In this document: in pieces, positions 36,837 through 46,115 of the stretch
How positions within the stretch are numbered: the first letter of the stretch is position 1
Layout: the number at the start of each line of letters is the position of its first letter
DNA from: Exilispira sp964581895
Lineage (GTDB): Bacteria > Spirochaetota > JAAYUW01
Length of the DNA: 64,000 nucleotides
Assembly (NCBI GenBank): GCA_964581895.1
Contig: CAZOPR010000006.1
Location: forward strand, 98,754-162,753
Reading direction: 5' to 3'
Program-made: the position numbers and the translations under genes
Notes under the pieces: generated by a model
The model's database searches: none
The model's input: the letters and a program-made list of their open reading frames with translations, nothing else
Told to the model about the DNA's origin: nothing

Positions 36837-38243
36837 ATGAATTTTAAGGTTAAAGATATTTCTTTGGCAGATTGGGGAAGACTTGAAATAGAACTTGCTG
36901 AAAAAGAGATGCCCGGGCTTATGGCTATTCGTAAAAAATATTCTGGTAAAAAACCGCTAAGTGGAGCAAAGATATCTGGCTCATTGCATATGACATTGCA
37001 AACAGCAGTTCTTATAGAGACTCTGGTTGAACTTGGAGCACATGTTCGCTGGGCTTCCTGCAATATTTTTTCAACTCAAGACCATGCAGCAGCAGCTATT
37101 GCTAAAAAAGGGATACCAGTATTTGCCTGGAAAGGTGAGACACTTGAAGAGTACTGGTGGTGCACAAAACAGGCACTTTTATTTACAGAAACCGAAGGAC
37201 CCGATTTAATAGTGGACGATGGAGGTGATGCAACTCTTTTTATTCATGAAGCCGTAAGGTTGGAAAATGAGTTTGAAAAAACAGGTAAAATCCCAAATCT
37301 TTCAATTGAAAGTAAAGAGCTTGCAATAATGCAAAAACTTATTATTGATGAGATTGAAAAATATCCAGCAAGATGGAGAAATATTGCAAAAAAGATTAAA
37401 GGTGTTTCTGAAGAGACAACAACTGGCGTTCATAGACTATATGAAAGGAAAAAAGAGGGCAGTTTGCTTTTCCCTGCAATAAATGTCAATGATTCTGTTA
37501 CAAAAAGCAAGTTTGATAACCTTTATGGATGCAGAGAATCCTTAGCAGATGGTATAAAAAGGGCTACAAATGTTATGGTAGCAGGTAAAAATGTTGTTGT
37601 TTGTGGATATGGTGATGTTGGCAAAGGCTGTGCTCAATCTATGAGAGGGTTTGGCGCAAAGGTAATCGTTACAGAAATTGACCCTATTTGCGCTTTGCAG
37701 GCTTCAATGGAAGGTTACAATGTTTTAACTATTGAAGATACCCTACCTTTTGCAGATATATATGTTACTGCAACAGGAAATTGCGATATTATTACACTTG
37801 AGCATATGCTTAAGATGAAGGATGGAGCAATTGTATGCAATATCGGGCATTTTGACGATGAAATTCAGGTTGATAGACTTATAAATTATCCTGGGATTAA
37901 AAGAACAACTATAAAACCTCAGGTAGATAAATTTCAATTTCCAGATGGGCATTCCATAATTTTACTTGCTGAAGGAAGACTTGTAAACTTGGGATGTGCT
38001 CAGGGGCACCCTTCATTTGTTATGAGTTGTTCATTTTCAAATCAAGTTCTTGCCCAGATTGAACTTTTTACAAAAAAACATGAAATAGATGTTTTTTGCC
38101 TTCCAAAACAGCTTGATGAAGAGGTTGCAAGACTTCATCTTGAGAAGTTGGGTGCAAAACTCACAAAACTTACTGAAAAACAAGCAAAATATATAGGTGT
38201 AAATATCGATGGACCATATAAGAGTGAGATGTATAGATATTGA
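36837..38243 (+). CDS. ahcY: Adenosylhomocysteinase
   Basis: A 468-residue NAD-dependent enzyme that splits S-adenosylhomocysteine into adenosine and homocysteine, recycling SAM by-product. N-terminal SLADWGRLEIELAEKEMPGLMAIR, substrate segments such as TQDHAAAAIAKKGIPVFAWKGET, the NAD-binding stretch VVCGYGDVGKGCAQSMRGFGAKVIVTEIDP, and C-terminal KYIGVNIDGPYKSEMYRY are all present. This is the normal length with the approximately 40-residue bacterial insert. A GGGGGAG site precedes the ATG. No SAH riboswitch was recognised in the short upstream gap. Confidence 0.97.
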   Translation: MNFKVKDISLADWGRLEIELAEKEMPGLMAIRKKYSGKKPLSGAKISGSLHMTLQTAVLIETLVELGAHVRWASCNIFSTQDHAAAAIAKKGIPVFAWKGETLEEYWWCTKQALLFTETEGPDLIVDDGGDATLFIHEAVRLENEFEKTGKIPNLSIESKELAIMQKLIIDEIEKYPARWRNIAKKIKGVSEETTTGVHRLYERKKEGSLLFPAINVNDSVTKSKFDNLYGCRESLADGIKRATNVMVAGKNVVVCGYGDVGKGCAQSMRGFGAKVIVTEIDPICALQASMEGYNVLTIEDTLPFADIYVTATGNCDIITLEHMLKMKDGAIVCNIGHFDDEIQVDRLINYPGIKRTTIKPQVDKFQFPDGHSIILLAEGRLVNLGCAQGHPSFVMSCSFSNQVLAQIELFTKKHEIDVFCLPKQLDEEVARLHLEKLGAKLTKLTEKQAKYIGVNIDGPYKSEMYRY

Positions 38244-38251
38244 AAAAAATA

Positions 38252-38273
38252 AGAGAAAATCTCTGCTTTTTTT
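38252..38273 (+). terminator. Weak intrinsic terminator after ahcY
   Basis: AGAGA/TCTCT five-pair stem with a three-base loop, two bases, then seven T. It lies 8 bp after the ahcY stop. The stem is short and AT-rich, so the call is tentative. Confidence 0.4.
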
Positions 38274-38312
38274 CCTATCTAAAAGTTAGAATCGTTTATA
38301 GATATTGATAAA

Positions 38313-39296
38313 ATGAAAGAAAAAACTATTAATTTTTTCAAGTATTCTGCCCTTGGGAATGATTATATAGTCATAGACCCAAATAGTGATAGCTTTGAAC
38401 CAGATGCAAAACTTATTGAAAATATTTGCAGTAGAAACTTCGGTATTGGCGCAGATGGTATTCTTTTAGGACCTATTTTTAAAGAACCTAACAATAAAGT
38501 TTTAAGAAAATCTTTGATTATACCTTTATCTAAATCTTTAAAAAAATTTTTGGTTATGACTTTTGAAAAATTATCAAACAAATTTTTAACAAGACCTTTA
38601 AATAAAATTAAAATTGAGGGGAAAACAATATCTGTTAGGATTTTTAATTCAGATGGTTCTGAGGCAGAAAAAAGCGGGAATGGTCTTCGTATTTTCAGTC
38701 AGTATCTTATGGATAAAGGTTATATTAAAAAAGAAAAATCAGTTGAAATTATTACAAAAGGTGGGGTTGTAAAATCGACTTTTAATGATGATCAAACCAT
38801 AAGCATAGAAATGGGTAAAATAAAATTTTATGAAGATGAATTAGAAATTTTAGCTTACAATGAGATGGATGAAAAAAATAAAGTAAAATTTAAGGGAACT
38901 TATCTATCTATAGGTAATCCACATTTTGTTATAATAATGGATAAGATAGATGAAAGTCTTGCAAAAAAATATGGTAAAAGCATTGAAACAAATAGCTTTT
39001 TTAAGAATAAGACAAATGTCCAGTTTGCTCAGGTTTTAAGCCCAAATAGTATTAAAATAGAGATATATGAAAGGGGAAGTGGTTACACTCTTGCCTCTGG
39101 TTCAAGTGCCTGTGCGGCAGCTGCAACATGCTTCAAAAAAGGTCTAGTTGAAGAAGAAGTTGAAGTTGTTATGCAAGGTGGAAGATTAAAAGTTTTTATC
39201 GGGGAAGATTTTAATATAGTACAAAGAGGAAAAGTGAAATATATTTTCCAAGGTAAGTTTTTTATTTCAACTTTTCTTGACAAATTTCAAAATTAG
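38313..39296 (+). CDS. Diaminopimelate epimerase family protein with Ser in place of both catalytic Cys
   Basis: A 327-residue DapF-fold protein. It keeps the family motifs KYSALGNDYIVID, RNFGIGADGILL, RIFNSDGSEAEK, SIGNPHFVI and the second-half ERGSGYTLASGSSACAAAA. In authentic DapF the two catalytic cysteines sit in CGNG and ACGSGA. Here the codons read AGC (S121, SGNG) and TCT (S262, ASGSSA). The general acid/base pair is therefore Ser/Ser, and a DAP epimerase reaction by the two-thiol mechanism is unlikely. An insert of about 45 residues (roughly 55-103) lies before the first catalytic motif. It could be a variant racemase or isomerase acting on another substrate. No lysine-pathway gene is adjacent, and no Shine-Dalgarno is evident. 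Confidence 0.8.
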   Translation: MKEKTINFFKYSALGNDYIVIDPNSDSFEPDAKLIENICSRNFGIGADGILLGPIFKEPNNKVLRKSLIIPLSKSLKKFLVMTFEKLSNKFLTRPLNKIKIEGKTISVRIFNSDGSEAEKSGNGLRIFSQYLMDKGYIKKEKSVEIITKGGVVKSTFNDDQTISIEMGKIKFYEDELEILAYNEMDEKNKVKFKGTYLSIGNPHFVIIMDKIDESLAKKYGKSIETNSFFKNKTNVQFAQVLSPNSIKIEIYERGSGYTLASGSSACAAAATCFKKGLVEEEVEVVMQGGRLKVFIGEDFNIVQRGKVKYIFQGKFFISTFLDKFQN

Positions 39297-39332
39297 TTAT
39301 TTGTTTATGAAAAGAAGCGGGAGAAATCAACA

Positions 39333-39602
39333 ATGCCTATTACTCATGAAAGCAAAGTAGATGTTATAAAAAAATTTGGTAAAAATGAAAAAGATACAGG
39401 TTCAATTGAAGTTCAAGTTGCTCTTATAACAGAAAGGATAACAAACTTAACAAATCATCTTCAAAATAATAAACATGACCATTCTTCAAGAAGAGGACTT
39501 TTAAAACTTGTTGGTCAGAGAAGGAAGTTACTCGAATATCTTAAAAATAAAGACCTTACAAGATATAGAGAACTTATTAAAGAGCTTAACCTTAGAAAAT
39601 AA
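39333..39602 (+). CDS. rpsO: 30S ribosomal protein S15
   Basis: An 89-residue primary 16S rRNA-binding protein. It shows the S15 patterns DTGSIEVQVALITERITNLTNHL and DHSSRRGLLKLVGQRRKLLEYLK. It precedes pnp, the classical rpsO-pnp order. A strong terminator separates the two genes. S15 normally regulates its own mRNA, but no leader site can be assigned here. Confidence 0.98.
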   Translation: MPITHESKVDVIKKFGKNEKDTGSIEVQVALITERITNLTNHLQNNKHDHSSRRGLLKLVGQRRKLLEYLKNKDLTRYRELIKELNLRK

Positions 39603-39609
39603 TTTTTTT

Positions 39610-39650
39610 ACCCCTCTTACTTTTTTAATAAAAGGAGGGGTTTATTTTTT
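39610..39650 (+). terminator. Intrinsic terminator after rpsO
   Basis: ACCCCTC pairs with GAGGGGT (continuing inwards with a wobble pair), with a loop of AT-rich sequence and a following TTTATTTTTT run. It lies 7 bp after the rpsO stop. The remaining about 240 bp to pnp contain no gene. Confidence 0.85.
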
Positions 39651-39893
39651 ATATATTTTAATTTTAATAGGTTTGCTTTTATTGGGTTTTTTAGCTTTTT
39701 TGAAAAAAATCTATATAAAAATTTATTTAAGTATTTAATAGGTATTTGTATATAAAAGTTGGCGTTGAAAATCGGTGGAAAGATTCAAAATAAATCTTGA
39801 TTTTTATAATAATCATTTTAATCTTTATCTTATGATTTATCAAAGGTTTATATAATTAATTTATTAAGGAAATTTTATTAAGGAAATAAATTT

Positions 39894-42071
39894 ATGAAGA
39901 CAGAATTCGAAATTTTACTTGATGGTGGAAAGTTTATATTTGAAATAGGAACAATGGCAAGACAGGCAAATGGTGCGACATTGGCTCGTTTTGGAGATAC
40001 TGCTGTTTTATCTGCTGCCGTTATGGGTCCTGATGCAAAGCAGGATTTTTTTCCTCTTACAGTGCATTATTTTGAAAAGGCATATGCAGCAGGGAAGATT
40101 CCTGGTGGTTTTATTAAAAGAGAAGGGAAACCTTCAGATAGAGAGATACTTGTTTCAAGGCTTATAGATAGACCGATAAGACCACTTTTTTCAAAAAAAT
40201 TTACAAGAGAGGTTCAGGTTGTATCATATACTTTAGCATCAGATCAGATACATACACCAGATATTCTTGCTATTAATGCATCTTCTGTTGCTCTTGCGAT
40301 TTCTGACATACCTTTTTTAAAACCTATCGGTGCCGTAAGAGTGGCATACTTGAATAATCAGTTTGTCATAAATCCAAGGCTTGAAGATATACCAAAAGCA
40401 GATTTAGATATTGTTGTTGCTGGAACTTACGATGCCATAACTATGGTTGAAGGGGCCGGTAAAGAGGTAGATGAAAAGATACTACTTGAAGCATGTAAAT
40501 TTGCTCATAATCAGATTCAAAAGATCGTTTTAGGGATAAATGAGATAGTTAAGGAAGTCGGAAAGGAAAAGATTAAGGTAGAAGAAGAAGAGGACAATAC
40601 AGTTTTAAGTGATGTGATAAGAAAAAATGTTGAAACCGAGTTAAAACAAGCTCTTTTTATCTATGATAAACTTGCAAGAGATGAAGCTATCGAAAAGGTA
40701 AAGCAAAAATACTTTCCACTTATAAAAGAGCAATATAAAGAAAAAAGTATTGGTATTAAAGAAAATGCTAATTTTGAAAAGAAAAATGACCTGGTTGAAA
40801 ATATAGATAAAGAAGGTCTTATCGAAGATGAAGAAAATGCTGAAGATGATTTTCAGCAGATGTACTATGATTACTTTGATAATATCACCAAAAATCTTAT
40901 GAGAGAAAGCATCTTATTAGATGGGCTTCGACCAGATGGGAGAAAGGTTGATGAAATAAGGCCTATAACTATAAAGATGAATCTTTTTAATGACACTCAT
41001 GGTTCTGCTCTTTTTACAAGAGGTGAAACTCAGGCTTTAGTTGTCACAACACTTGGTTCTATAAGTGATGCACAGGTTTTAGACAATATCGAAGGGGAAC
41101 TTTCTAAAAGATTTATGTTACATTATAATTTTCCACCTTTTTCTGTTGGTGAAACAGGTAAATATGGTGCCCCAGGAAGAAGAGAGATAGGACATGGGCA
41201 TCTTGCAGAAAGATCCATTGAATCTATGCTTCCTACTTACGATAGTTTCCCTTATGTCATAAGAACAGTTTCCGAAATACTTGAATCAAATGGTTCGAGT
41301 TCTATGGCTACTGTTTGTGGCACATCTTTATCTCTTTATTCTGCTGGAGTTCCTCTTCCAAGACTTGTGGCAGGCATAGCGATGGGTCTTGTTAAAGAGA
41401 AGGAAAGATTCGCAGTTCTTTCAGATATTATGGGGATGGAAGATCATCTTGGAGATATGGATTTTAAGGTTGCAGGAACTGAAAAAGGGATAACTGGATT
41501 TCAAATGGATATAAAGATAGAAGGGATTACTTTTGAGATATTTGAAAAGGCACTCGAGCAAGCAAAAAAAGGAAGAATGCATATATTAAATATTATGCAA
41601 AATGCCGTGAAAGATATCCCTTGTAAAGTTTCAGATAAAGCTCCAAAAATTCATATAATGCAGATAGATGAAGAAAAGGTTGGGGCATTAATCGGTCCTG
41701 GTGGAAAGGTTATAAAAAGCATAATATCTGAGACTGGCAGTGATATAAGTGTAGAACCTGATGCTAAAGTTGTAATATCTAATAAAGATAGAGAACTTTT
41801 AGAGCAAACAATCCAGATGATTCAAAATACAATAGATCCAAATCCAAAAGTGAATGAAGTCTATACTGGTGTTGTTAAAAAACTTTTACCATATGGAGTT
41901 CTTGTTGAGTTTATTCCAAAAATTGTCGGTATGCTTCATATAAGCGAAGTATCAAAGGAAAGGATCGAATCTATAGAAGGAAGATTTAGAGTTGGAGATA
42001 GAGTAAAGGTTAGACTTATTAAAATTGATGATCAAGGGAAATTCTATCTTAGCTCAAAAGAATTTAGTTAG
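39894..42071 (+). CDS. pnp: Polyribonucleotide nucleotidyltransferase (PNPase)
   Basis: A 725-residue 3'-5' phosphorolytic exoribonuclease and degradosome component. Two RNase PH domains (first: GGKFIFEIGTMARQANGATLARFGDTAVL; second: LRPDGRKVDEIRPI and HGSALFTRGETQALV) are joined by an all-alpha region. KH (VGALIGPGGKVIKSI) and S1 (VNEVYTGVVKKLLPYGVLVEF) domains follow. The linker carries an acidic insert (about residues 275-325). The active centre motif KVAGTEKGITGFQMDIKIEG is present. An AAGGA site precedes the ATG. It is followed downstream by an RNase J gene. Confidence 0.97.
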   Translation: MKTEFEILLDGGKFIFEIGTMARQANGATLARFGDTAVLSAAVMGPDAKQDFFPLTVHYFEKAYAAGKIPGGFIKREGKPSDREILVSRLIDRPIRPLFSKKFTREVQVVSYTLASDQIHTPDILAINASSVALAISDIPFLKPIGAVRVAYLNNQFVINPRLEDIPKADLDIVVAGTYDAITMVEGAGKEVDEKILLEACKFAHNQIQKIVLGINEIVKEVGKEKIKVEEEEDNTVLSDVIRKNVETELKQALFIYDKLARDEAIEKVKQKYFPLIKEQYKEKSIGIKENANFEKKNDLVENIDKEGLIEDEENAEDDFQQMYYDYFDNITKNLMRESILLDGLRPDGRKVDEIRPITIKMNLFNDTHGSALFTRGETQALVVTTLGSISDAQVLDNIEGELSKRFMLHYNFPPFSVGETGKYGAPGRREIGHGHLAERSIESMLPTYDSFPYVIRTVSEILESNGSSSMATVCGTSLSLYSAGVPLPRLVAGIAMGLVKEKERFAVLSDIMGMEDHLGDMDFKVAGTEKGITGFQMDIKIEGITFEIFEKALEQAKKGRMHILNIMQNAVKDIPCKVSDKAPKIHIMQIDEEKVGALIGPGGKVIKSIISETGSDISVEPDAKVVISNKDRELLEQTIQMIQNTIDPNPKVNEVYTGVVKKLLPYGVLVEFIPKIVGMLHISEVSKERIESIEGRFRVGDRVKVRLIKIDDQGKFYLSSKEFS

Positions 42072-42389
42072 GAAAATTGCTGGAAATTTTAAATAAAAAG
42101 ATAGATAGAAAATAAAAAAAGATAGATAGAAATTAGAAAGTGATAGATAGAAATTAGAAAGTTAAAAATTTAGTTAAAAGAATTAGCTTAAGAAAAAATT
42201 TGACTTTTATCATTTATCCTCATAAAATTCATATGTGTAAAAAAGCAAAAAATCTATATAGACGAAAAATCAAAATATAAAAAGTTAATAAAATTATGAA
42301 AAGTAAAAAATAAAAAATTTAAGTTTGAGAAAAATAAAGATATAGATAGTAAAAAAATATGAAAAATAAATTGGAGAAGAAAATATATT
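42072..42389. other. Gap between pnp and rnj with tandem repeats
   Basis: No gene is supported. Three tandem 21-bp units (starting GATAGATAGAAA) lie at 42100-42162. The last two are identical and the first is diverged. The rest is A-rich, with a probable RBS TTGGAG before the RNase J gene. Confidence 0.7.
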
Positions 42390-44054
42390 ATGGGACTTAG
42401 AATAATACCTGTCGGTGGGCTCGGTGAAATCGGAAGAAATATGACTCTTTTTGAAAGCGAGCAGACCATAATTGCGATCGATGCTGGATTGCAATTTCCA
42501 ACAGTTGAAATGTATGGTATAGATTTTGTTATACCAGACTTTAACTACCTTAGAAGCAACAGATTGAAATTTAAGGGACTTATTGTAACTCATGGTCATG
42601 AAGACCATATTGGTGCGATATCTTATCTTGTCAAAGAATTCCCTTTTATAACGATTTTTGGCACTAAACTTACATTAGAGCTTATAAAAGCAAGAATAAC
42701 AGAAAAGAGAAATTTTGTAAATCATAGCAACTTACCAAAAATGGTTGAGATACATCCAGATAAGTTTTACAATTGTGATGATTTTGAATTCATCCCTTTT
42801 AGGGTGAATCATTCAATAGCCGATGCTGTTGGCATTGCAATAAAAACAAAGTTAGGCTACATAGTTCATACTGGAGACTTTAAGATAGATAATACACCTG
42901 TAGATAACAAGATTTTTGATTATCATACCCTTTCTGATTTAGGTAAAAAAGGTGTTCTACTTTTATTATCTGATTCTACAAATTCTGAAAGAAAAGGTTT
43001 TTCAAATTCAGAAAAAGAAGTTGTTGAAAATCTTGACTACTATTTTACCAAGGCTAAAGGGAAGATAATTGCAGCTACTTTTGCATCAAATATACATAGG
43101 ATTCAACAGATTTTTGATGTTGCAAAAAAGTACGATAGAAAAGTATTTGTCACTGGCTTTTCACTTGAAAAAAATATTGAAATAGCAAAGCAACTTGGAT
43201 ATATAAACTTTGAAAGAAACTTTATACATCCACTTGAAGATCTGAAAAAATTTCCACCTTCAAAGGTTGTTTGCATAGTTACAGGAACACAAGGAGAGCC
43301 TATGTCAGTCTTAACAAGAATGGCTGAAAATAGGCATAAACAGATAAAGATAGAAAAAGGTGACCTTGTTTTACTTGCATCTTCGGTAATACCTGGAAAT
43401 GAGCATCTTGTTTTTAAGAATATAAACAAACTATATGAACTTGGTGCGACAGTTGTTCAATCTGAATCTGACGATATTCATGTTTCAGGACATGCTTATA
43501 CGGAAGAGCAAAAGATAATGATTCACCTTACAAGGCCAAAATATTTTGTCCCTGTTCATGGTGAATATAGACACTTATCTATTCATGCAAATACTGCTCA
43601 GACAGTTGGTATTCCAGCAGATAAGATATTCTTACTTAAAAATGGAGATATCTTGGAAGTCGAGGATGGAAATATTCATGTTGGTGGAAATATCGAACCA
43701 GAAAATATCTTTATAGATGGGAAAGGGATAGGAGATATTTCAGATATTGTTATAGAGGAAAGGCAAAAACTTGCTGAGGATGGAACAGTCGCGGTAGTTG
43801 TCACTTTAACCAAGGAAGCGGCTATTGCAAGCCCCATTGAAGTTATTTCAAGAGGTTTTGTCCTCATAGATAATTCTGAACATCTTCTTGAAAAGGCAAA
43901 AGATCTATCGAATCAGGTTGTAAATAAATGGATTGTAGATGGTTCAAATAGCTGGGATGACCTTAAAAAAAGGATAAAACGAGAGTTGAAAAAATATTTC
44001 AATGAAGAGATAGCAAGAGATCCTTTTATTCTTGTAATTATAGTTGAAGTATGA
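42390..44054 (+). CDS. rnj: Ribonuclease J
   Basis: A 554-residue MBL/beta-CASP ribonuclease with endonuclease and 5'-3' exonuclease activity. The metal motif is THGHEDHIGA (H68, H70, D72, H73). The beta-CASP signatures HTGDFKID and SDSTNSERKG, the later IVTGTQGEPMSVLTRMA, and VPVHGEYRHLSIHA are present, along with a C-terminal domain. It functions in mRNA decay and rRNA processing, matching its position next to pnp. A GGAG site lies before the ATG. Confidence 0.95.
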   Translation: MGLRIIPVGGLGEIGRNMTLFESEQTIIAIDAGLQFPTVEMYGIDFVIPDFNYLRSNRLKFKGLIVTHGHEDHIGAISYLVKEFPFITIFGTKLTLELIKARITEKRNFVNHSNLPKMVEIHPDKFYNCDDFEFIPFRVNHSIADAVGIAIKTKLGYIVHTGDFKIDNTPVDNKIFDYHTLSDLGKKGVLLLLSDSTNSERKGFSNSEKEVVENLDYYFTKAKGKIIAATFASNIHRIQQIFDVAKKYDRKVFVTGFSLEKNIEIAKQLGYINFERNFIHPLEDLKKFPPSKVVCIVTGTQGEPMSVLTRMAENRHKQIKIEKGDLVLLASSVIPGNEHLVFKNINKLYELGATVVQSESDDIHVSGHAYTEEQKIMIHLTRPKYFVPVHGEYRHLSIHANTAQTVGIPADKIFLLKNGDILEVEDGNIHVGGNIEPENIFIDGKGIGDISDIVIEERQKLAEDGTVAVVVTLTKEAAIASPIEVISRGFVLIDNSEHLLEKAKDLSNQVVNKWIVDGSNSWDDLKKRIKRELKKYFNEEIARDPFILVIIVEV

Positions 44055-44102
44055 TATTCTTTTGAAATATAATACTATAAGTACAATGCTATAAATATAA
44101 TA

Positions 44103-45431
44103 CTATTTTTTATCTTTTAATGTTTTTTCCATAATTTTTACGATTGTTCTATCTGTTTCAACCATACCAATATTATTCAGTGTTGCAAGGTTTTCAAGTG
44201 TTTGCTCTATTGTATAACCTATTATCCCATCGCCTTTAGGGACAAAGGCACCATTCATGGCAAAGTATGCATATTCAACGGCAGAGCTTGCAGCAGCTGA
44301 AAGCTTGTAGGCGCAGGAGACCTTCGCTCCATCGCAGATCATACCTGCAAATGTTCCTATGACTGAATGAATCGCATTTACCATATCCTCGATTTTACCA
44401 CCAAGAAGATGAACTACTCCTGCTGCAACCCCAACAGATGCCGCAACTGCGCATCCGCAAATGGTAGTTAACCTTCCAAGGTAGCTTTTGAAAAGTATTG
44501 TGGAGATTGTGGAAATCGCAAGGGCTTGAATTAAAAGCTCTTTAGGTGGATTAATCTTCAAACTTGCACTATATACACCTACAAGTGCAGTTATCCCTTG
44601 ATTTCCACTTCCAGTTAAAGCGATAACTGGAACTTTTAATCCAATCATTCTTGCTTCGCCAGCTGCTGCGGTGTATGCTTCAACAGATTTTGCTGTGCAA
44701 CAGGCTATAGGTCTCTTATCAGTAGGTATACCGCAGTTACTTATATTAGAAATAGATTTGCCAAATATAGTATTTCTATCTGAAAGTCCTTTTTCAGCCG
44801 CTTCAAAATTCACCTTTGCAGCATCTAATAGAAATTCAAAATCTTCTGGATTTATCGAAAGAATTGTATTTACAAGATCTGAAAATTTTTCACTTTTAAT
44901 ATTCATCTTGCTTTTTGAAAGGATATTCTCATTATTCTTATAAATAAGCTTACTGTTTTTTTCTATAAGTGCAACATTAGTATAGTCTGAATGGATAACT
45001 ACCTTTACTATATCAGAGCCTTTTGCTGCATTTACCTCAATATATAAAAGCTCTTTAGCAGTTAATCCTTCTTTACTATTTTCTGGAAAAAGAGATTTTA
45101 CAGTTATTATCTTTTTATTAACAATCTTTTTAGCTTCCTCAATCATTTTAGGATTTACAGATTCTAAGATGGAAAGTTTTGCACTTGAGTTTTCGCTTAC
45201 TGCTCCTAAAGCTGCTGCAAGTTCTATACCGGATTCACCAGTTCCAGGAATTCCGACATTAACTGCATTTTTGAAGATATTTAAGCTTAAAGTCAAATCG
45301 ATTTTCTCTGGAATTTCACCAAGATTTTCTTTTGCAATAGCCACAGCATAGCAGATTACACCAGGGTCTGTGCAACCTGTCGTTCTTGTAAGTTCATTTT
45401 TACATAACTCGATAATCAGATTTTTTTCCAT
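44103..45431 (-). CDS. L-cysteine desulfidase (CyuA/YhaM family, [4Fe-4S])
   Basis: A 442-residue enzyme that converts L-cysteine to pyruvate, ammonia and sulfide. The family is related to serine dehydratase alpha subunits. Cluster-type cysteines are visible in TRTTGCTDPG (C20), PIACCTAKS, TICGCAVAASVG and MICDGAKVSCAYK. GIPGTGESGIELAAALGAV and GSGNQGITALV are typical of the family. It stands alone on this strand between the convergent RNase J gene and the MoxR cluster. It would provide sulfide or energy under anaerobic conditions. A GAGGGG site precedes the ATG. Confidence 0.9.
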   Translation of the reverse strand: MEKNLIIELCKNELTRTTGCTDPGVICYAVAIAKENLGEIPEKIDLTLSLNIFKNAVNVGIPGTGESGIELAAALGAVSENSSAKLSILESVNPKMIEEAKKIVNKKIITVKSLFPENSKEGLTAKELLYIEVNAAKGSDIVKVVIHSDYTNVALIEKNSKLIYKNNENILSKSKMNIKSEKFSDLVNTILSINPEDFEFLLDAAKVNFEAAEKGLSDRNTIFGKSISNISNCGIPTDKRPIACCTAKSVEAYTAAAGEARMIGLKVPVIALTGSGNQGITALVGVYSASLKINPPKELLIQALAISTISTILFKSYLGRLTTICGCAVAASVGVAAGVVHLLGGKIEDMVNAIHSVIGTFAGMICDGAKVSCAYKLSAAASSAVEYAYFAMNGAFVPKGDGIIGYTIEQTLENLATLNNIGMVETDRTIVKIMEKTLKDKK

Positions 45432-45569
45432 TTACCCCTCTTTTTAGTTTTTATTTTTAAGTTTTTAATTTATTATCAATTAATATTTTTATCTAAACTT
45501 TTTTTACTTGAACATTTTTACCTAAACATTTTTACCTAAACATTTTTTACATGAAGCTATACTTATTAA

Positions 45570-46115
45570 TTAGAAATCTATTTTTTGTTCCTTTTTCTCT
45601 TTTACCTTCTTAACATTTTCAAAAAATCTGAAAAGTAGAATAAAAAGTAAAAATGCAATTGTTATTATTACAAAAAAATTTATTGAGAAGGAAAAATACT
45701 TAAACAAAAAGATAAGTGAAAATGTTATTATATTCAAAAAAAGCAGAACTAAAAGAAGTATGAAAAATCTTTTTCTAACACAAATATTAGCAATATCAAT
45801 ATTACTAATTTTCTCAGACTCTATATCAGGTTTATTTTCTTTTTGTGAATAAACAATATTTAAAAAATTAATAATAAGTAAAAAGTCGATACAGATCGAA
45901 ATACTAAAAAGATTAAATATTTTAAGCGAGCTTAAATCTGTTGAAAAATAAAAAATAATATCTGAAAGTATTATTACAAAAATAAGTATAAGAGAAAAAA
46001 TCTTGAATATCTTGAATCTTTTCAAAAAAAGTAAGGTAAAAGATACTATAAGTAAATAAAGGAATACCTGAGAGAAAATAATATATAAAAAATAATGAAA
46101 TGTGAAGTATTTCAT
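45570..46115 (-). CDS. Hypothetical membrane protein of the MoxR/DUF58 cluster
   Basis: A 181-residue protein with five predicted membrane helices and very low sequence complexity (Phe, Leu, Ile). The stop of the DUF58 gene overlaps its ATG by 4 bp. No family was recognised. Tandem repeats ACATTTTTACCTAA (45512-45539) lie downstream of its stop. Confidence 0.6.
   Translation of the reverse strand: MKYFTFHYFLYIIFSQVFLYLLIVSFTLLFLKRFKIFKIFSLILIFVIILSDIIFYFSTDLSSLKIFNLFSISICIDFLLIINFLNIVYSQKENKPDIESEKISNIDIANICVRKRFFILLLVLLFLNIITFSLIFLFKYFSFSINFFVIITIAFLLFILLFRFFENVKKVKEKKEQKIDF

Noticed and set aside
38313..39296. Simple dapF call
   Set aside because: The fold is DapF, but both catalytic cysteines are serine, so the gene symbol is withheld.
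39508..39738. Open frame overlapping the rpsO end and the terminator
   Set aside because: It lies out of frame in rpsO and crosses a strong intrinsic terminator, with no ribosome site.
42294..42608. Minus-strand open frame over the RNase J start
   Set aside because: It is the shadow of the RNase J gene and lacks a ribosome site.
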